Notes: generated from the sequence alone by a model not told the origin. A DNA stretch of 33,570 bases from Fidelibacterota bacterium (GCA_018657495.1 JABHXA010000021.1:1-33570), one strand, 5' to 3'. Positions 1 through 8,610 are shown, counted from the stretch's first letter. Numbers and translations are program-made.

Positions 1-1
1 T

Positions 2-650
2 GGTCATCTGGGGTTTGGTGAAAACTGTATAGATTGTCATCAATCCACCCAATGGCAGGAGATTCTTTTTGATCATTCTACAACTGGATTTTTACTTACC
101 GATTCCCATGATGGACCATTATGCGGTGATTGTCATGGGGTGGAAGATACACCAACATTATGCCAAGGCTGTCACCTGGATGAATATGATTTAGCTGAGA
201 ATCCCGATCACTCAGTCCAGACATTTTTATCAGCAGACTGTGAAAATTGCCATACAGCCGTTAACTGGACAGATATCATCTTTGAACATGGATTACCGGA
301 ACAGGCTGAATGCTCTACCTGCCATGATGCCAATTATCAGGCAACAGAATCTCCCATCCATTCAGACGAAGTTTATGAAGCAGGTGACTGTGAACTTTGT
401 CATAATAATGATGCCTGGTCACCATCAATTTTTGTTCACTTACCTGAAGAGACAACCTGCAATATCTGTCATACAGCCAATCTTGATACTGCGAATGTCA
501 ACATTGGCGGTCATCTGGGGTTTGGTGAAAACTGTATAGATTGTCATCAATCCACCCAATGGCAGGAAATCATATTTGATCATTCAACAACTGATTTCCC
601 ACTTATTGATTCCCATGATGGACCATTATGCGGTGATTGTCATGATGTTG
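2..650 (+). repeat. Near-identical internal direct repeat in the cytochrome gene (507-base period)
   Basis: Bases 2-139 recur in frame at 509-646. The first 59 bases match exactly, and later bases differ at scattered positions. The following segment (about 160-340) is a more diverged copy of about 667-840: 'NPDH', 'AVNW' and 'HGLPEQA' recur in the protein. The offset of 507 bases equals 169 codons, so the frame is kept. This reads as a block duplication covering several heme motifs. Confidence 0.85.
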
Positions 651-2569
651 GTGTTCCTCCCACGGTTTGTGAGAGTTGTCATTTTGAAGAATTTGTAGCA
701 ACAGAGAACCCAGATCATCAAACACAGATATTCCTTTCATCGGATTGTGAGTTTTGTCATTCTGCTGTGAACTGGTTGGATATTATCTATGACCATGGTT
801 TACCAGAACAGGCGGCTTGTTCAACATGTCATGATGCCGATTTACAGATAGCGAATACAAATGTTACCGATCATTTAGGATTCCCATCAGATTGCACAGT
901 GTGCCATCTGGCAACAAATTGGACTGAAATTACCTTTGATCATTCCCAAACAGAATTTCCACTGGATGGCGCCCATCAGTCATCAGAATGTAGTAATTGT
1001 CATGTGGAAGGATATGTTGATTTACCAACGGATTGTGGGTATTGCCATCTTGATGAATATAATCAAACACAGAACCCAAATCATCTTACGGCAATTTATC
1101 CCCTTGCTGAATGTGAGAGCTGTCATAATGCCGAAGCATGGGCTCCAGATATCTATAGCCATCTCCCAGATGTTGAATCCTGTAATATATGTCACCTGGC
1201 AGATTTAATCGACGCCAATACAACTATTTTGGGACACTCCGAACTTCCTAATAATTGTACATTGTGTCACGCAACTGAGTTATGGGATGATTTGAGTCCT
1301 TTTGACCATTCATTAACTGCTTTTGAACTTGAAGGCAGTCATTTAGAAGTAGATTGCTTAATCTGTCATGATTCGGGATTTTCCTTAACTGCGACTGAAT
1401 GTTATGTCTGCCATACGGCTGAATACGATAACACCACTGAGCCTATTCATATTACGCAAATATATCCTGCTGATGATTGCGAATACTGCCATTCAGCAGT
1501 TGATTGGCTGCCTGAAATATTTGATCATTTGATGCCAGTCTCCACTTCTTGCAGTGTATGTCATTTAACGGAGTGGGACGGGGCGAATCTCACAGTCCCA
1601 AATCATGAGTCATATGGTGATCTATGTGAAATATGCCATACACCAGACAACTGGGAAGCCGAGGTTGATCATAGCTTTGAGAATACCGGTTTCGAGTTGG
1701 AAGGTCTCCATCTGGCAGTATCCTGCAATGGCTGTCATCCAAATGGATTGGGAAATAATGGTGAAGTTCGAGATTGCGCATCATCAGACTGTCATATTAC
1801 TGATTATGACAATTCAAATGAGAATCATCACTATAATGTACCATCTGGAGGATTCCCATCTAATTATTGTGAGTTATGTCATAATGCTGTAAATGAAAAT
1901 TTTTCACCCTCAATATTTATTCATGAGTTGAATAATGATGATTGTAATTTCTGTCATCAATTTGATTACGACAACGCCATTCAGCCGAATCATTCACCCA
2001 TTGGTTATGTAGACGATTGTTCCACATGCCATGAGACTGTAGCGTGGCAGGGTGTTGATCCCCATGCGATTTCAGGAACTGATTGCAGCGACTGCCATAA
2101 TTATTCTGGCAATTATAACGATCCCGTCCCGAACATTGACCATAACTCGGCACCAAAACTTGGAAACTCTATAGATAATTGTGAGATATGTCATACCAGT
2201 ACAAATAGTTGGTCATCCTTAAACTTTGGTGCTTCACGGCATGACGGTAGTATTTATCAAATCTATTTTGATATCTATTCAAATGACCATCAGGGCGAAT
2301 GGGATAATAGCTGCACAAATAATTGTCATGTCAATGGTGATTTTGATAGCTATTCATGTTATGAAGGATGTCATGAGCATTCTCAAACGGGAATGTTGAA
2401 TGAACATTGTGAGGATGGTCCCTGTGCAAATTGTTCAGGAAGCAATGGCTACTGGAATATAGGGTTTATAAACTACACTAACGGCTCATGGACCAATCCA
2501 GCTACATTTGTTCAATGTTACGGCTGTCATCCAGATGGAGATAAAGATGGACCTTGCGGAGATGATTAA
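2..2569 (+). CDS. Giant multiheme c-type cytochrome, 5' end outside window
   Basis: The frame is open from base 2 to the TAA at 2567-2569, so the gene is cut by the left edge. A GTG at 140 lies inside heme-motif repeats and is not a credible start. The visible 855 residues hold about 30 canonical CxxCH heme-attachment motifs plus one CX4CH (CASSDCH) and two CX3CH (CTNNCH, CYEGCH). Paired motifs recur with a linker like 'FDHSxTxFxLxGxH', and many extra His residues could be distal ligands. This fits an exported multiheme electron-transfer protein in the periplasm or on the cell surface, needing a cytochrome c maturation system. The next gene, 12 bases downstream, encodes an outer-membrane barrel, suggesting a joint electron conduit. 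Near-identical internal DNA repeats point to recent expansion. Family level is certain; the redox partner is unknown. Confidence 0.93.
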   Translation, partial: GHLGFGENCIDCHQSTQWQEILFDHSTTGFLLTDSHDGPLCGDCHGVEDTPTLCQGCHLDEYDLAENPDHSVQTFLSADCENCHTAVNWTDIIFEHGLPEQAECSTCHDANYQATESPIHSDEVYEAGDCELCHNNDAWSPSIFVHLPEETTCNICHTANLDTANVNIGGHLGFGENCIDCHQSTQWQEIIFDHSTTDFPLIDSHDGPLCGDCHDVGVPPTVCESCHFEEFVATENPDHQTQIFLSSDCEFCHSAVNWLDIIYDHGLPEQAACSTCHDADLQIANTNVTDHLGFPSDCTVCHLATNWTEITFDHSQTEFPLDGAHQSSECSNCHVEGYVDLPTDCGYCHLDEYNQTQNPNHLTAIYPLAECESCHNAEAWAPDIYSHLPDVESCNICHLADLIDANTTILGHSELPNNCTLCHATELWDDLSPFDHSLTAFELEGSHLEVDCLICHDSGFSLTATECYVCHTAEYDNTTEPIHITQIYPADDCEYCHSAVDWLPEIFDHLMPVSTSCSVCHLTEWDGANLTVPNHESYGDLCEICHTPDNWEAEVDHSFENTGFELEGLHLAVSCNGCHPNGLGNNGEVRDCASSDCHITDYDNSNENHHYNVPSGGFPSNYCELCHNAVNENFSPSIFIHELNNDDCNFCHQFDYDNAIQPNHSPIGYVDDCSTCHETVAWQGVDPHAISGTDCSDCHNYSGNYNDPVPNIDHNSAPKLGNSIDNCEICHTSTNSWSSLNFGASRHDGSIYQIYFDIYSNDHQGEWDNSCTNNCHVNGDFDSYSCYEGCHEHSQTGMLNEHCEDGPCANCSGSNGYWNIGFINYTNGSWTNPATFVQCYGCHPDGDKDGPCGDD

Positions 2570-2581
2570 AGGTCAGGCAAC

Positions 2582-4099
2582 ATGATAGAAAGGAGAATTT
2601 CAATAAATTCTAGATGGGTTTTATTTTTATTTATACTGGTTGTTTGTAGTACAATGATTCAATCCCAAGTTAAAGAAGTGGTTGGAAAAGTTACCTATGT
2701 TACCGATAATGAATTCTATGTTGATATTGGCAAATCCAAGGGTTTGATAATTGATCAGAGGGTCGATGTTCTAAAGGATAATAGCCCATTTGTCTCAGGA
2801 GTAATCATCCATATATCATCAAATTCTGCTATATGTACCTTTGAAGGAGAAATCGCTCCGGTGATTGGCTATACAGTCAGGGTGGTTATTAAGGATAGTG
2901 CAAAGATCCCTGAAATAAAAGAAATAAAATCAGACATGATGCCAGATAGCGCTGACATCAAACCTGAAGGAGTTTCTACTCAGTCGCAGATTAGCGGAAA
3001 TATTTCCTACCATATATCACGCGCTGAGGGTAATAATGGAAACGAATATCTCCGTCATAATTCATTAATTTCAGTCCATGGACGAAATATTTATAATACG
3101 CCATTTTCCGTATCAGTTTTTGGTTCATTGAATGGAGATGCTGAGAATTTTGAGTTAAACCCACAGATCCATCAGGTTGGTTTAGAGTACATTCAAAAAG
3201 AAGGACTGTGGCAGTTTTCAGCAGGCAGGATGGTTGGTATGACATCGGGTCAAACATCCAGGGTGGATGGAATCCAGGTATCCAGAAAAATTCGTTCAGG
3301 AGTAGTGAAAGCTTCTGTTGGGTCCTGGGAAAATGAAAGCGGTTCAAAAATGTATCGTGGTTTACTATCAATAAATTGGAAGCCGAATTTTTTGTCAGGA
3401 TATACCTTAAACGCCGATATTACTACCCAGGATAATGCTAGTGGCTCTGAATCTTTAGCATCTATTTATATTAGGTCAAATCCTGCAAAAAAACTCAGTT
3501 GGATGACGGTAAATACGGTAAACCTCTCTGGTAATCAGGGAAAGCAATCAGCCTGGCGCCAGGCTACTTTTGGTCTGCAGTGGCAGATGACCAAAAGGTG
3601 GTTTTCCACTATCCATTATAATTTTGATAACTATTTCACCCCAATTACTTTGAATGAAAATAAACTGGAATCAATATCGATTAATACAAGATTCCAATAT
3701 TCAATTCGAAATTATTTATCGTTTTCTCAGAGCTTATACAAAAATATAGATGGCTACGAATCACAGAATTCCAGCGTGATGGCAGGATACAGGGGTTTAT
3801 TTAATAAACCATTGAATCTCCAGGCCTCAGTAGATTATTTATCCAGCAATTTTTATGAGACCTCACGATTTTATATTCATTCTGACTATTATATTAACAA
3901 ATGGCAATTCAAAATCGCTGATGCGGTTATCAGTCAAAAATTCAAAACCGATGAGTCAACTCAAAATATAAATATTGTTTCATTTGAGTTATCCAGAAAG
4001 ATTGGTACTCGAATCAGCACAGGAATATTTACAGAACTTAATTGTTCAGATGGTGAATGCAGTAATCACTCCACTGTTAATTGCCTGGTTAGTTTTTAA
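2582..4099 (+). CDS. Outer-membrane beta-barrel protein paired with multiheme cytochrome
   Basis: The 505-residue protein has an N-terminal export signal (hydrophobic residues about 12-25, ending near SQ at 28-29). A small beta-rich domain follows at about 31-103; its 'GKVTYV...VDIGKSKGL...G.RV' pattern resembles FlgT C-terminal-like domains. A charged linker (about 104-137) leads to roughly 370 residues of alternating amphipathic strands. The chain ends in Phe (LVSF), as outer-membrane barrels do. It starts 12 bases after the cytochrome stop, so the two are almost certainly one transcript. By analogy with porin-cytochrome conduits (MtrAB type), it may be the sheath that lets electrons cross the outer membrane. 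That role is inferred from context. It could instead be an assembly or anchoring factor for the cytochrome. No Cys-based heme motif is present. Confidence 0.75.
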   Translation: MIERRISINSRWVLFLFILVVCSTMIQSQVKEVVGKVTYVTDNEFYVDIGKSKGLIIDQRVDVLKDNSPFVSGVIIHISSNSAICTFEGEIAPVIGYTVRVVIKDSAKIPEIKEIKSDMMPDSADIKPEGVSTQSQISGNISYHISRAEGNNGNEYLRHNSLISVHGRNIYNTPFSVSVFGSLNGDAENFELNPQIHQVGLEYIQKEGLWQFSAGRMVGMTSGQTSRVDGIQVSRKIRSGVVKASVGSWENESGSKMYRGLLSINWKPNFLSGYTLNADITTQDNASGSESLASIYIRSNPAKKLSWMTVNTVNLSGNQGKQSAWRQATFGLQWQMTKRWFSTIHYNFDNYFTPITLNENKLESISINTRFQYSIRNYLSFSQSLYKNIDGYESQNSSVMAGYRGLFNKPLNLQASVDYLSSNFYETSRFYIHSDYYINKWQFKIADAVISQKFKTDESTQNINIVSFELSRKIGTRISTGIFTELNCSDGECSNHSTVNCLVSF

Positions 4100-4274
4100 T
4101 CCTAGGTTGATGCCAGGTAAAATTGAGGAAATCCTGTAAAAACAGCTTAACATCCAATAAACATCAATTCATTTCATAATCAGGTTAAAATGCTTGAGGT
4201 AATGAAACAGCCCAAAATCAGCACATAGCCAAATATTTAATTTTTCAAGGAATCGATTCTCCCTAAATTTGACG

Positions 4275-4982
4275 ATGATTATTCATCTCATATCCAGCCC
4301 GAGGAATGTATCCACAGCATTGATGTACTCTTTTGCACAGAGGAAAGATACCATTGTAATGGACGAACCCTTTTATGCATATTATTTGAAAAATTGCCAG
4401 TTGGAGCATCCCGGAATGGATCGTATAATTGAAAATTGTGAGACTGATCCGGAAAAAATAATTCACGATATTTTAAAATATAAAAATTCGAAGAAAAATC
4501 TTTTTATCAAAAATATGGCTCATCATATTGCCAATCTGGATATTGATTTCATAGCAGAAATGAAAAATATCTTCTTTATCCGAAATCCTTTACAGCTGAT
4601 AACATCATTTGCAAAGATCATTGCCAATCCAGGTTCGGATGATATCGGCATAGAAACGATTTACCAAATTTATTCACAATATAAAGATGATCAATCTGTA
4701 GTTCTTGATTCCGGTGAGTTATTAAAGGATCCACCTATTATTTTAAGGAAATTATGTGGTGACCTGAAAATACCGTTTGATGAATCCATGATCAGCTGGC
4801 AGATAGGTCCCAAACCATATGATGGTATCTGGGCGGAATACTGGTATGAGAATGTCCATAAATCCACTGGATTTACTAAGCAGAGAGCAACGGAAAGAAT
4901 CCTTGCTGACAGGTATTTACCGCTTTACGAATCTGTCCTACCATTTTACGATGAATTGTTTAAACACTCAATAAAAGCATAA
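4275..4982 (+). CDS. Sulfotransferase-like P-loop protein
   Basis: This encodes 235 residues from the ATG at 4275; a TTG two codons earlier is an alternative. The N-terminus 'IIHLISSPRNVSTALMYSF' matches the 5'-phosphosulfate-binding loop of PAPS-dependent sulfotransferases, with SPRNVST in place of the more usual PRSGTT. 'DEPF' follows at 30-33. 'FIRNP' at 101-105 fits the 3'-phosphate-binding strand-loop. The length suits the small bacterial sulfotransferase family. Its stop is only two bases from the aminotransferase start, so the pair is probably translationally coupled and acts on a common metabolite. No good Shine-Dalgarno site is seen. The substrate is unknown, and the protein could be a non-catalytic or kinase-like relative. 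Confidence 0.75.
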   Translation: MIIHLISSPRNVSTALMYSFAQRKDTIVMDEPFYAYYLKNCQLEHPGMDRIIENCETDPEKIIHDILKYKNSKKNLFIKNMAHHIANLDIDFIAEMKNIFFIRNPLQLITSFAKIIANPGSDDIGIETIYQIYSQYKDDQSVVLDSGELLKDPPIILRKLCGDLKIPFDESMISWQIGPKPYDGIWAEYWYENVHKSTGFTKQRATERILADRYLPLYESVLPFYDELFKHSIKA

Positions 4983-4984
4983 TT

Positions 4985-5890
4985 ATGTTACAAAAATATA
5001 ATCCAAAAAATGAAAACATCCATATCTATGTAGGAGGCGAACTGCTTCCCAGAGATCAGGCAAAAGTATCTGTTTTTGACAGTTCCGTTCAAGGCGGTGA
5101 TGCTGTTTGGGAAGGACTCAGGATATATAATGGTGGAATATTCTGTCTTGATCTGCATCTTGATCGCTTATTCGCCTCGGCAAAGGCATTGGCATTTGAG
5201 CATATCCCTTCCCGTGAGATCATCATTCAGGCAATCACTCAAACGCTAAAGAAAAACGGAATGTATGATGACGCCCATATCAGGTTAACACTTACCCGTG
5301 GTGAAAAGGTGACATCCAGTATGGACCCCAGGGTAAATACAAAAGGCAGTTGTCTTATTGTGCTTGCCGAGTGGAAACCACTGGTATATGACAATGAAAA
5401 AGGTATTAGGGTGATATCTTCATCCATAAGGAGGAATTCACCTCAGTTTTTGGATTCTAAAATACATCATGCCAATTTATTAAATAATATCCAGGCCAAA
5501 ATTCAGGCAAATTTTTCAGGTGTGGATGCCGCTATTATGCTTGATGACGACGGGTTTGTATCTGAACTAAACGATACCAATCTTTTCCTTGTCAAGGGAG
5601 AAACCCTGTTTACACCACATGCTGATTCCTGCCTGCATGGGATTACAAGGGGGTTGGTTATTCAAATTGCTGAGTCAGTAAATATTCATGTAATTGAAAG
5701 AAATCTCAGTTTAACTGAATTTTATACGGCAGATGAAGTATTTGCAACTGGAACAATGGGTGAATTAACACCTGTTGTTGAGATCGACGGAAGGAAAATT
5801 GAAAATTTAACAGGCTCTAATGTGATGGAAAATCTCATGACGGCGTTTAAAGAATTAATATCAGAAAAATGCTATAAACTAAACTATTAA
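4985..5890 (+). CDS. Class IV PLP-dependent aminotransferase (branched-chain / D-amino-acid type)
   Basis: The protein has 301 residues, the usual length for fold-type IV enzymes. Family landmarks are visible: 'GDAVWEGLR' near 38-46, Arg61 in 'HLDRLF', the Schiff-base Lys159 in 'DSKIHHANLLNN', Glu194 in 'FVSELNDTNLFLV', and the phosphate-binding 'GITRG' and 'TGTMGELTPV' stretches. The fold class is secure. Whether it acts on branched-chain amino acids, D-amino acids or aminodeoxychorismate cannot be settled by eye. It sits two bases after the sulfotransferase-like gene. The same two domains occur fused in some plant 'branched-chain aminotransferase-like' proteins (recalled, not checked), which supports a shared pathway. 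Confidence 0.88.
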   Translation: MLQKYNPKNENIHIYVGGELLPRDQAKVSVFDSSVQGGDAVWEGLRIYNGGIFCLDLHLDRLFASAKALAFEHIPSREIIIQAITQTLKKNGMYDDAHIRLTLTRGEKVTSSMDPRVNTKGSCLIVLAEWKPLVYDNEKGIRVISSSIRRNSPQFLDSKIHHANLLNNIQAKIQANFSGVDAAIMLDDDGFVSELNDTNLFLVKGETLFTPHADSCLHGITRGLVIQIAESVNIHVIERNLSLTEFYTADEVFATGTMGELTPVVEIDGRKIENLTGSNVMENLMTAFKELISEKCYKLNY

Positions 5891-5908
5891 ATTTCAAGGC
5901 AAAACCAT

Positions 5909-6556
5909 ATGAATATTGATCTCATAAAATTATATAACCGAGCCATTTTCCTGGCGATCCTGACCATTGTCTTTAATATAGTAGAAGGATTGGTATCCAT
6001 CTATTTTGGATTAAAGGATGAAACATTAACATTATTTGGTTTTGGAGTTGATAGTTTTATTGAAACCATTTCAGCGTTTGGTGTACTGGTGATGATTTAT
6101 CGTATTCGAGCGAACCCAAAAAGTGAACGAGGTATATTTGAAATCACAGCGTTACGAATTACCGGGTGGTGCTTTTTTGGTTTGGCCGCCGTATTAACTA
6201 TCTCTGCTTTATTGAATATATATCACGGCGTTCAACCGGAGTCAACATTTGCAGGAGTTGTCATTGCATCAATTTCTATACTGACCATGTGGTTTTTAAT
6301 ATCAACAAAGATATCGGTAGGCAAGAAATTGGATTCTGATGCGATTATATCAGATGCAAAATGCAATCAGGTTTGTTTATATATGTCCCTGGTGCTGTTG
6401 GTTACCAGTGGGATGTATGAATACTTCAAGATCCCTCACATGGATATACTTGGTGTGGCTGGGTTGGTTTATTTCTCGATAAAAGAGGGCAGAGAGGCAT
6501 TTGATAAAGCGCGGGGGATTGATACTTGCTGTAGTTCAGATACTTGTGATAATTAA
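5909..6556 (+). CDS. Cation diffusion facilitator-like membrane protein with Cys tail
   Basis: The 215-residue protein has about six hydrophobic segments (roughly 13-33, 41-63, 84-104, 113-132, 154-168, 178-190). 'GFGVDSFIE' at 45-52 sits where CDF transporters carry the first half of the metal site in TM2, giving Asp48 and Glu52. 'SDAKCNQVC' at 148-156 matches the TM5 half, giving Asp149 and Asn153. There is no cytoplasmic CDF C-terminal domain. Instead the chain ends in a short Cys-rich tail (C207, C208, C213) that could bind metal. It is a reduced CDF relative, perhaps a heavy-metal exporter. The odd ligand set makes the substrate unclear. It follows the aminotransferase by 18 bases and may be co-transcribed. 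Confidence 0.65.
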   Translation: MNIDLIKLYNRAIFLAILTIVFNIVEGLVSIYFGLKDETLTLFGFGVDSFIETISAFGVLVMIYRIRANPKSERGIFEITALRITGWCFFGLAAVLTISALLNIYHGVQPESTFAGVVIASISILTMWFLISTKISVGKKLDSDAIISDAKCNQVCLYMSLVLLVTSGMYEYFKIPHMDILGVAGLVYFSIKEGREAFDKARGIDTCCSSDTCDN

Positions 6557-6661
6557 AAATAAAATTTCGAAAATTGTCACATAATCAATCTGATTTTACA
6601 CTGGGAAACAATGAGAATTCATTCATAATTAAAATTAATTAAATTTTTTAAAAAAAAAGAC

Positions 6662-6688
6662 TAAACATTTCAAAAAACCTGCCGATAC
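6662..6688 (+). promoter_or_regulatory. Sigma-28 (FliA)-like promoter
   Basis: TAAACATT (6662-6669) and GCCGATAC (6681-6688) are separated by exactly 11 bases. The flagellar sigma factor consensus is TAAAGTTT-N11-GCCGATAA, so 13 of 16 positions match with ideal spacing. Transcription would begin near 6695, only a few bases before the ATG at 6699, giving an almost leaderless mRNA. Confidence 0.6.
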
Positions 6689-6698
6689 TTATAATAAT

Positions 6699-7382
6699 AT
6701 GATTCAAGCATTCGCAAATATCCTATTCTATCATGAGTTTATACCTCAGAGAACGACTGCATTAAAAGATACAGCTGAAAACAAACAAGAAAAATCAGTA
6801 CCTAATAAGAAAGATGCAATTGTCAATATTTCGTCTGAAGGACGAGAATTATTAAAAAACGCCCAGATTGAGCAGAAAATTGAATCAAAAAGTGATACCA
6901 ATAAATTAGAAAATGAACTCAGCAAAGAAGAACAGAAACAAGTAGAAGAACTCAAAGCACGGGATGTTGAAGTCAGGGCTCATGAGCAGGCTCATTTACG
7001 AGCAGCCGGAAAATATGCCGCCAGTGGGACCAAATTTGAATATTCCAAAGGTCCGGATGGAAAACAATATGTTGTTGGGGGACATGTTGACATTGACACT
7101 TCTGAAATACCCAATGATCCAGAAGCAACAATTCAGAAAGCACAGGTGATTATCAAAGCGGCAAATGCGCCGATGACTCCATCTTCAAAAGACAAACAGA
7201 TAGCCGCTCAGGCAGCCCAAATGGAAGCAAAAGCCCATACTGAATCAATCAACCAGAACAAAGATGAGGGAGCAGTCATACCAGAATATCCCAATTCAGT
7301 TGCTCCACCGCAAACTGCAGCAAATCCATATACTCAATCAATAAATGCTGCAGCTCAAAGTATCATGAACTTCATGATCTGA
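6699..7382 (+). CDS. SprA-related putative metalloprotease
   Basis: The 227-residue protein matches the SprA-related family (PF12118). The hallmark is 'VRAHEQAHLRAAGKYA' with His95-Glu96-x-x-His99, the presumed zinc-binding catalytic helix, followed by 'GPDGKQYVVGGHVDID'. The first 80 residues are Lys/Glu-rich and low in complexity. The last 50 are Ala/Gln/Asn-rich, with no membrane anchor. No signal peptide is evident. The ATG follows a sigma-28-like promoter so closely that there is no room for a Shine-Dalgarno site. That suggests leaderless translation and links the gene to a motility regulon. Peptidase activity is predicted for the family by motif, and the substrate is unknown. Confidence 0.82.
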   Translation: MIQAFANILFYHEFIPQRTTALKDTAENKQEKSVPNKKDAIVNISSEGRELLKNAQIEQKIESKSDTNKLENELSKEEQKQVEELKARDVEVRAHEQAHLRAAGKYAASGTKFEYSKGPDGKQYVVGGHVDIDTSEIPNDPEATIQKAQVIIKAANAPMTPSSKDKQIAAQAAQMEAKAHTESINQNKDEGAVIPEYPNSVAPPQTAANPYTQSINAAAQSIMNFMI

Positions 7383-7627
7383 TATCAATCCAAATAAAAA
7401 TATTTTCTTCCGCATTCTTTATTATCCCTGTTAAAACATTTCAAATTGAAAATTCTGTTTTAGAAAACTAACAGTATTTGATATTGGAGCAAAACCATAA
7501 TAATTAGTCAACCACCAGCATTTAAGCTGCTGTCCGTTTTCTCGAATTCCCTTTTTTAATAATGCTTTATGATGGTTAATCTTATATAATAGAATTAACA
7601 TGACTTTTGTTATATAAGGAGTAGTCT

Positions 7628-8041
7628 TTGGAAAAATCAAAGCCAAAAATCACTGGTATAGGCGGTATCTTTTTTAAATCAAGTAATCCGGAAAAAATAA
7701 AAAATTGGTATGCCGACCACCTGGGTTTCAATACTGATGAATATGGTGTAATGTTTAAATTCAGAAAAGATGAAAATCCGCAGAAGACCGCATATCTGCA
7801 ATGGTCCCCCTTTAACAATAACACTGAATATTTCAAACCATCAGAAAAAGAATTTATGATTAATTATCGAGTTGAAAATATTGATGGCCTGGTTGAAAAT
7901 TTGATTGAGAAGGGTGTGGATTTGATTGGCAAAGTCCAATCTTTTGAATATGGCAAGTTTGCTCATATTATGGACCCTGAAGGGAATAAGATCGAGCTTT
8001 GGGAACCGATTGATGACTCATTTGACTCAGAGGAAAAATAG
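7628..8041 (+). CDS. VOC (glyoxalase/bleomycin-resistance fold) protein
   Basis: The 137-residue protein starts at TTG 7628, set by a strong AAGGAG at 7616-7621 with a 6-base spacer; no ATG is available. 'GIGGIFFKSSNPEKIKNWY' and the C-terminal 'HIMDPEGNKIELWEP' are typical of single-module vicinal-oxygen-chelate proteins. The closing Glu of 'KIELWE' is a usual metal ligand. Likely metal-dependent lyase, dioxygenase or resistance roles cannot be told apart by sequence. The next gene starts one base after the stop, so the two are coupled. Confidence 0.85.
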   Translation: MEKSKPKITGIGGIFFKSSNPEKIKNWYADHLGFNTDEYGVMFKFRKDENPQKTAYLQWSPFNNNTEYFKPSEKEFMINYRVENIDGLVENLIEKGVDLIGKVQSFEYGKFAHIMDPEGNKIELWEPIDDSFDSEEK

Positions 8042-8042
8042 A

Positions 8043-8534
8043 ATGACTAAAAATAAATATCAATCGATTTATAAAACTACCAATATAAACGGCAAGAGTA
8101 TTTCAATTTTCTCTGCATTAATTTTATTATCAGCCATTTTTTCCTATAACTGGGTTGGAATCTTAATTAGTACGCTGATAATATGTTCTGGTTTGACAGA
8201 ATTATATGGCAGAAAGCTTTTGATGGCAAAAAATCCGTTGGCAGCCATTCTATTACCAGCCAGTCAGTTTGGATTGGTATTAATCATATGGATTTACTCT
8301 ACTATACAATATATGGCTTTTGATGCGGTGGAGGCGATGACAATGTTATCACCACAATCTTTGGATATGGTCAGGCTGATGGTTGCAAATGAGGAAGAAT
8401 TTGTATCTCTTGTTGGTACAATATGGCATACAACATATATCGTCGCCATGTTAGTTACAGCTGTATATCAGGGCGGATTGGGGATTTACTATTACAAGGG
8501 AAGTCGTTATCTGCTCGCCAATCCTGAAGAATAA
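8043..8534 (+). CDS. Small four-helix membrane protein, function unknown
   Basis: This encodes 163 residues from the ATG at 8043, one base after the VOC stop. The frame is open further upstream, but that would overlap the VOC gene by more than 100 bases and is not credible. There are four hydrophobic segments, at about 18-34, 37-54, 64-90 and 122-148. The loop between the third and fourth is acidic ('AVEAMTML...NEEEF'). I do not recognise the family. Coupling with the VOC gene is the only functional hint. Confidence 0.7.
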   Translation: MTKNKYQSIYKTTNINGKSISIFSALILLSAIFSYNWVGILISTLIICSGLTELYGRKLLMAKNPLAAILLPASQFGLVLIIWIYSTIQYMAFDAVEAMTMLSPQSLDMVRLMVANEEEFVSLVGTIWHTTYIVAMLVTAVYQGGLGIYYYKGSRYLLANPEE

Positions 8535-8610
8535 ATTAGTTTTGACAGGGTTATTATGGCTGACAGCTCCTGCAACTGAAAATCAACAAATTAGTGTCAT
8601 AAGTTAGTAT

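Noticed and set aside
140..142. GTG at 140 as start of the multiheme cytochrome
   Set aside because: The frame is open to the window edge, with two further CxxCH motifs upstream that repeat later in the gene; there is no signal peptide after the GTG.
2..2569. CRISPR-like array from regular short repeats
   Set aside because: The periodicity comes from in-frame heme-binding motifs of a protein; repeats are degenerate and spacers are coding.
7383..7627. Short ORFs in the gap before the VOC gene
   Set aside because: Minus-strand frames here overlap the VOC gene or are low-complexity, without Shine-Dalgarno sites.
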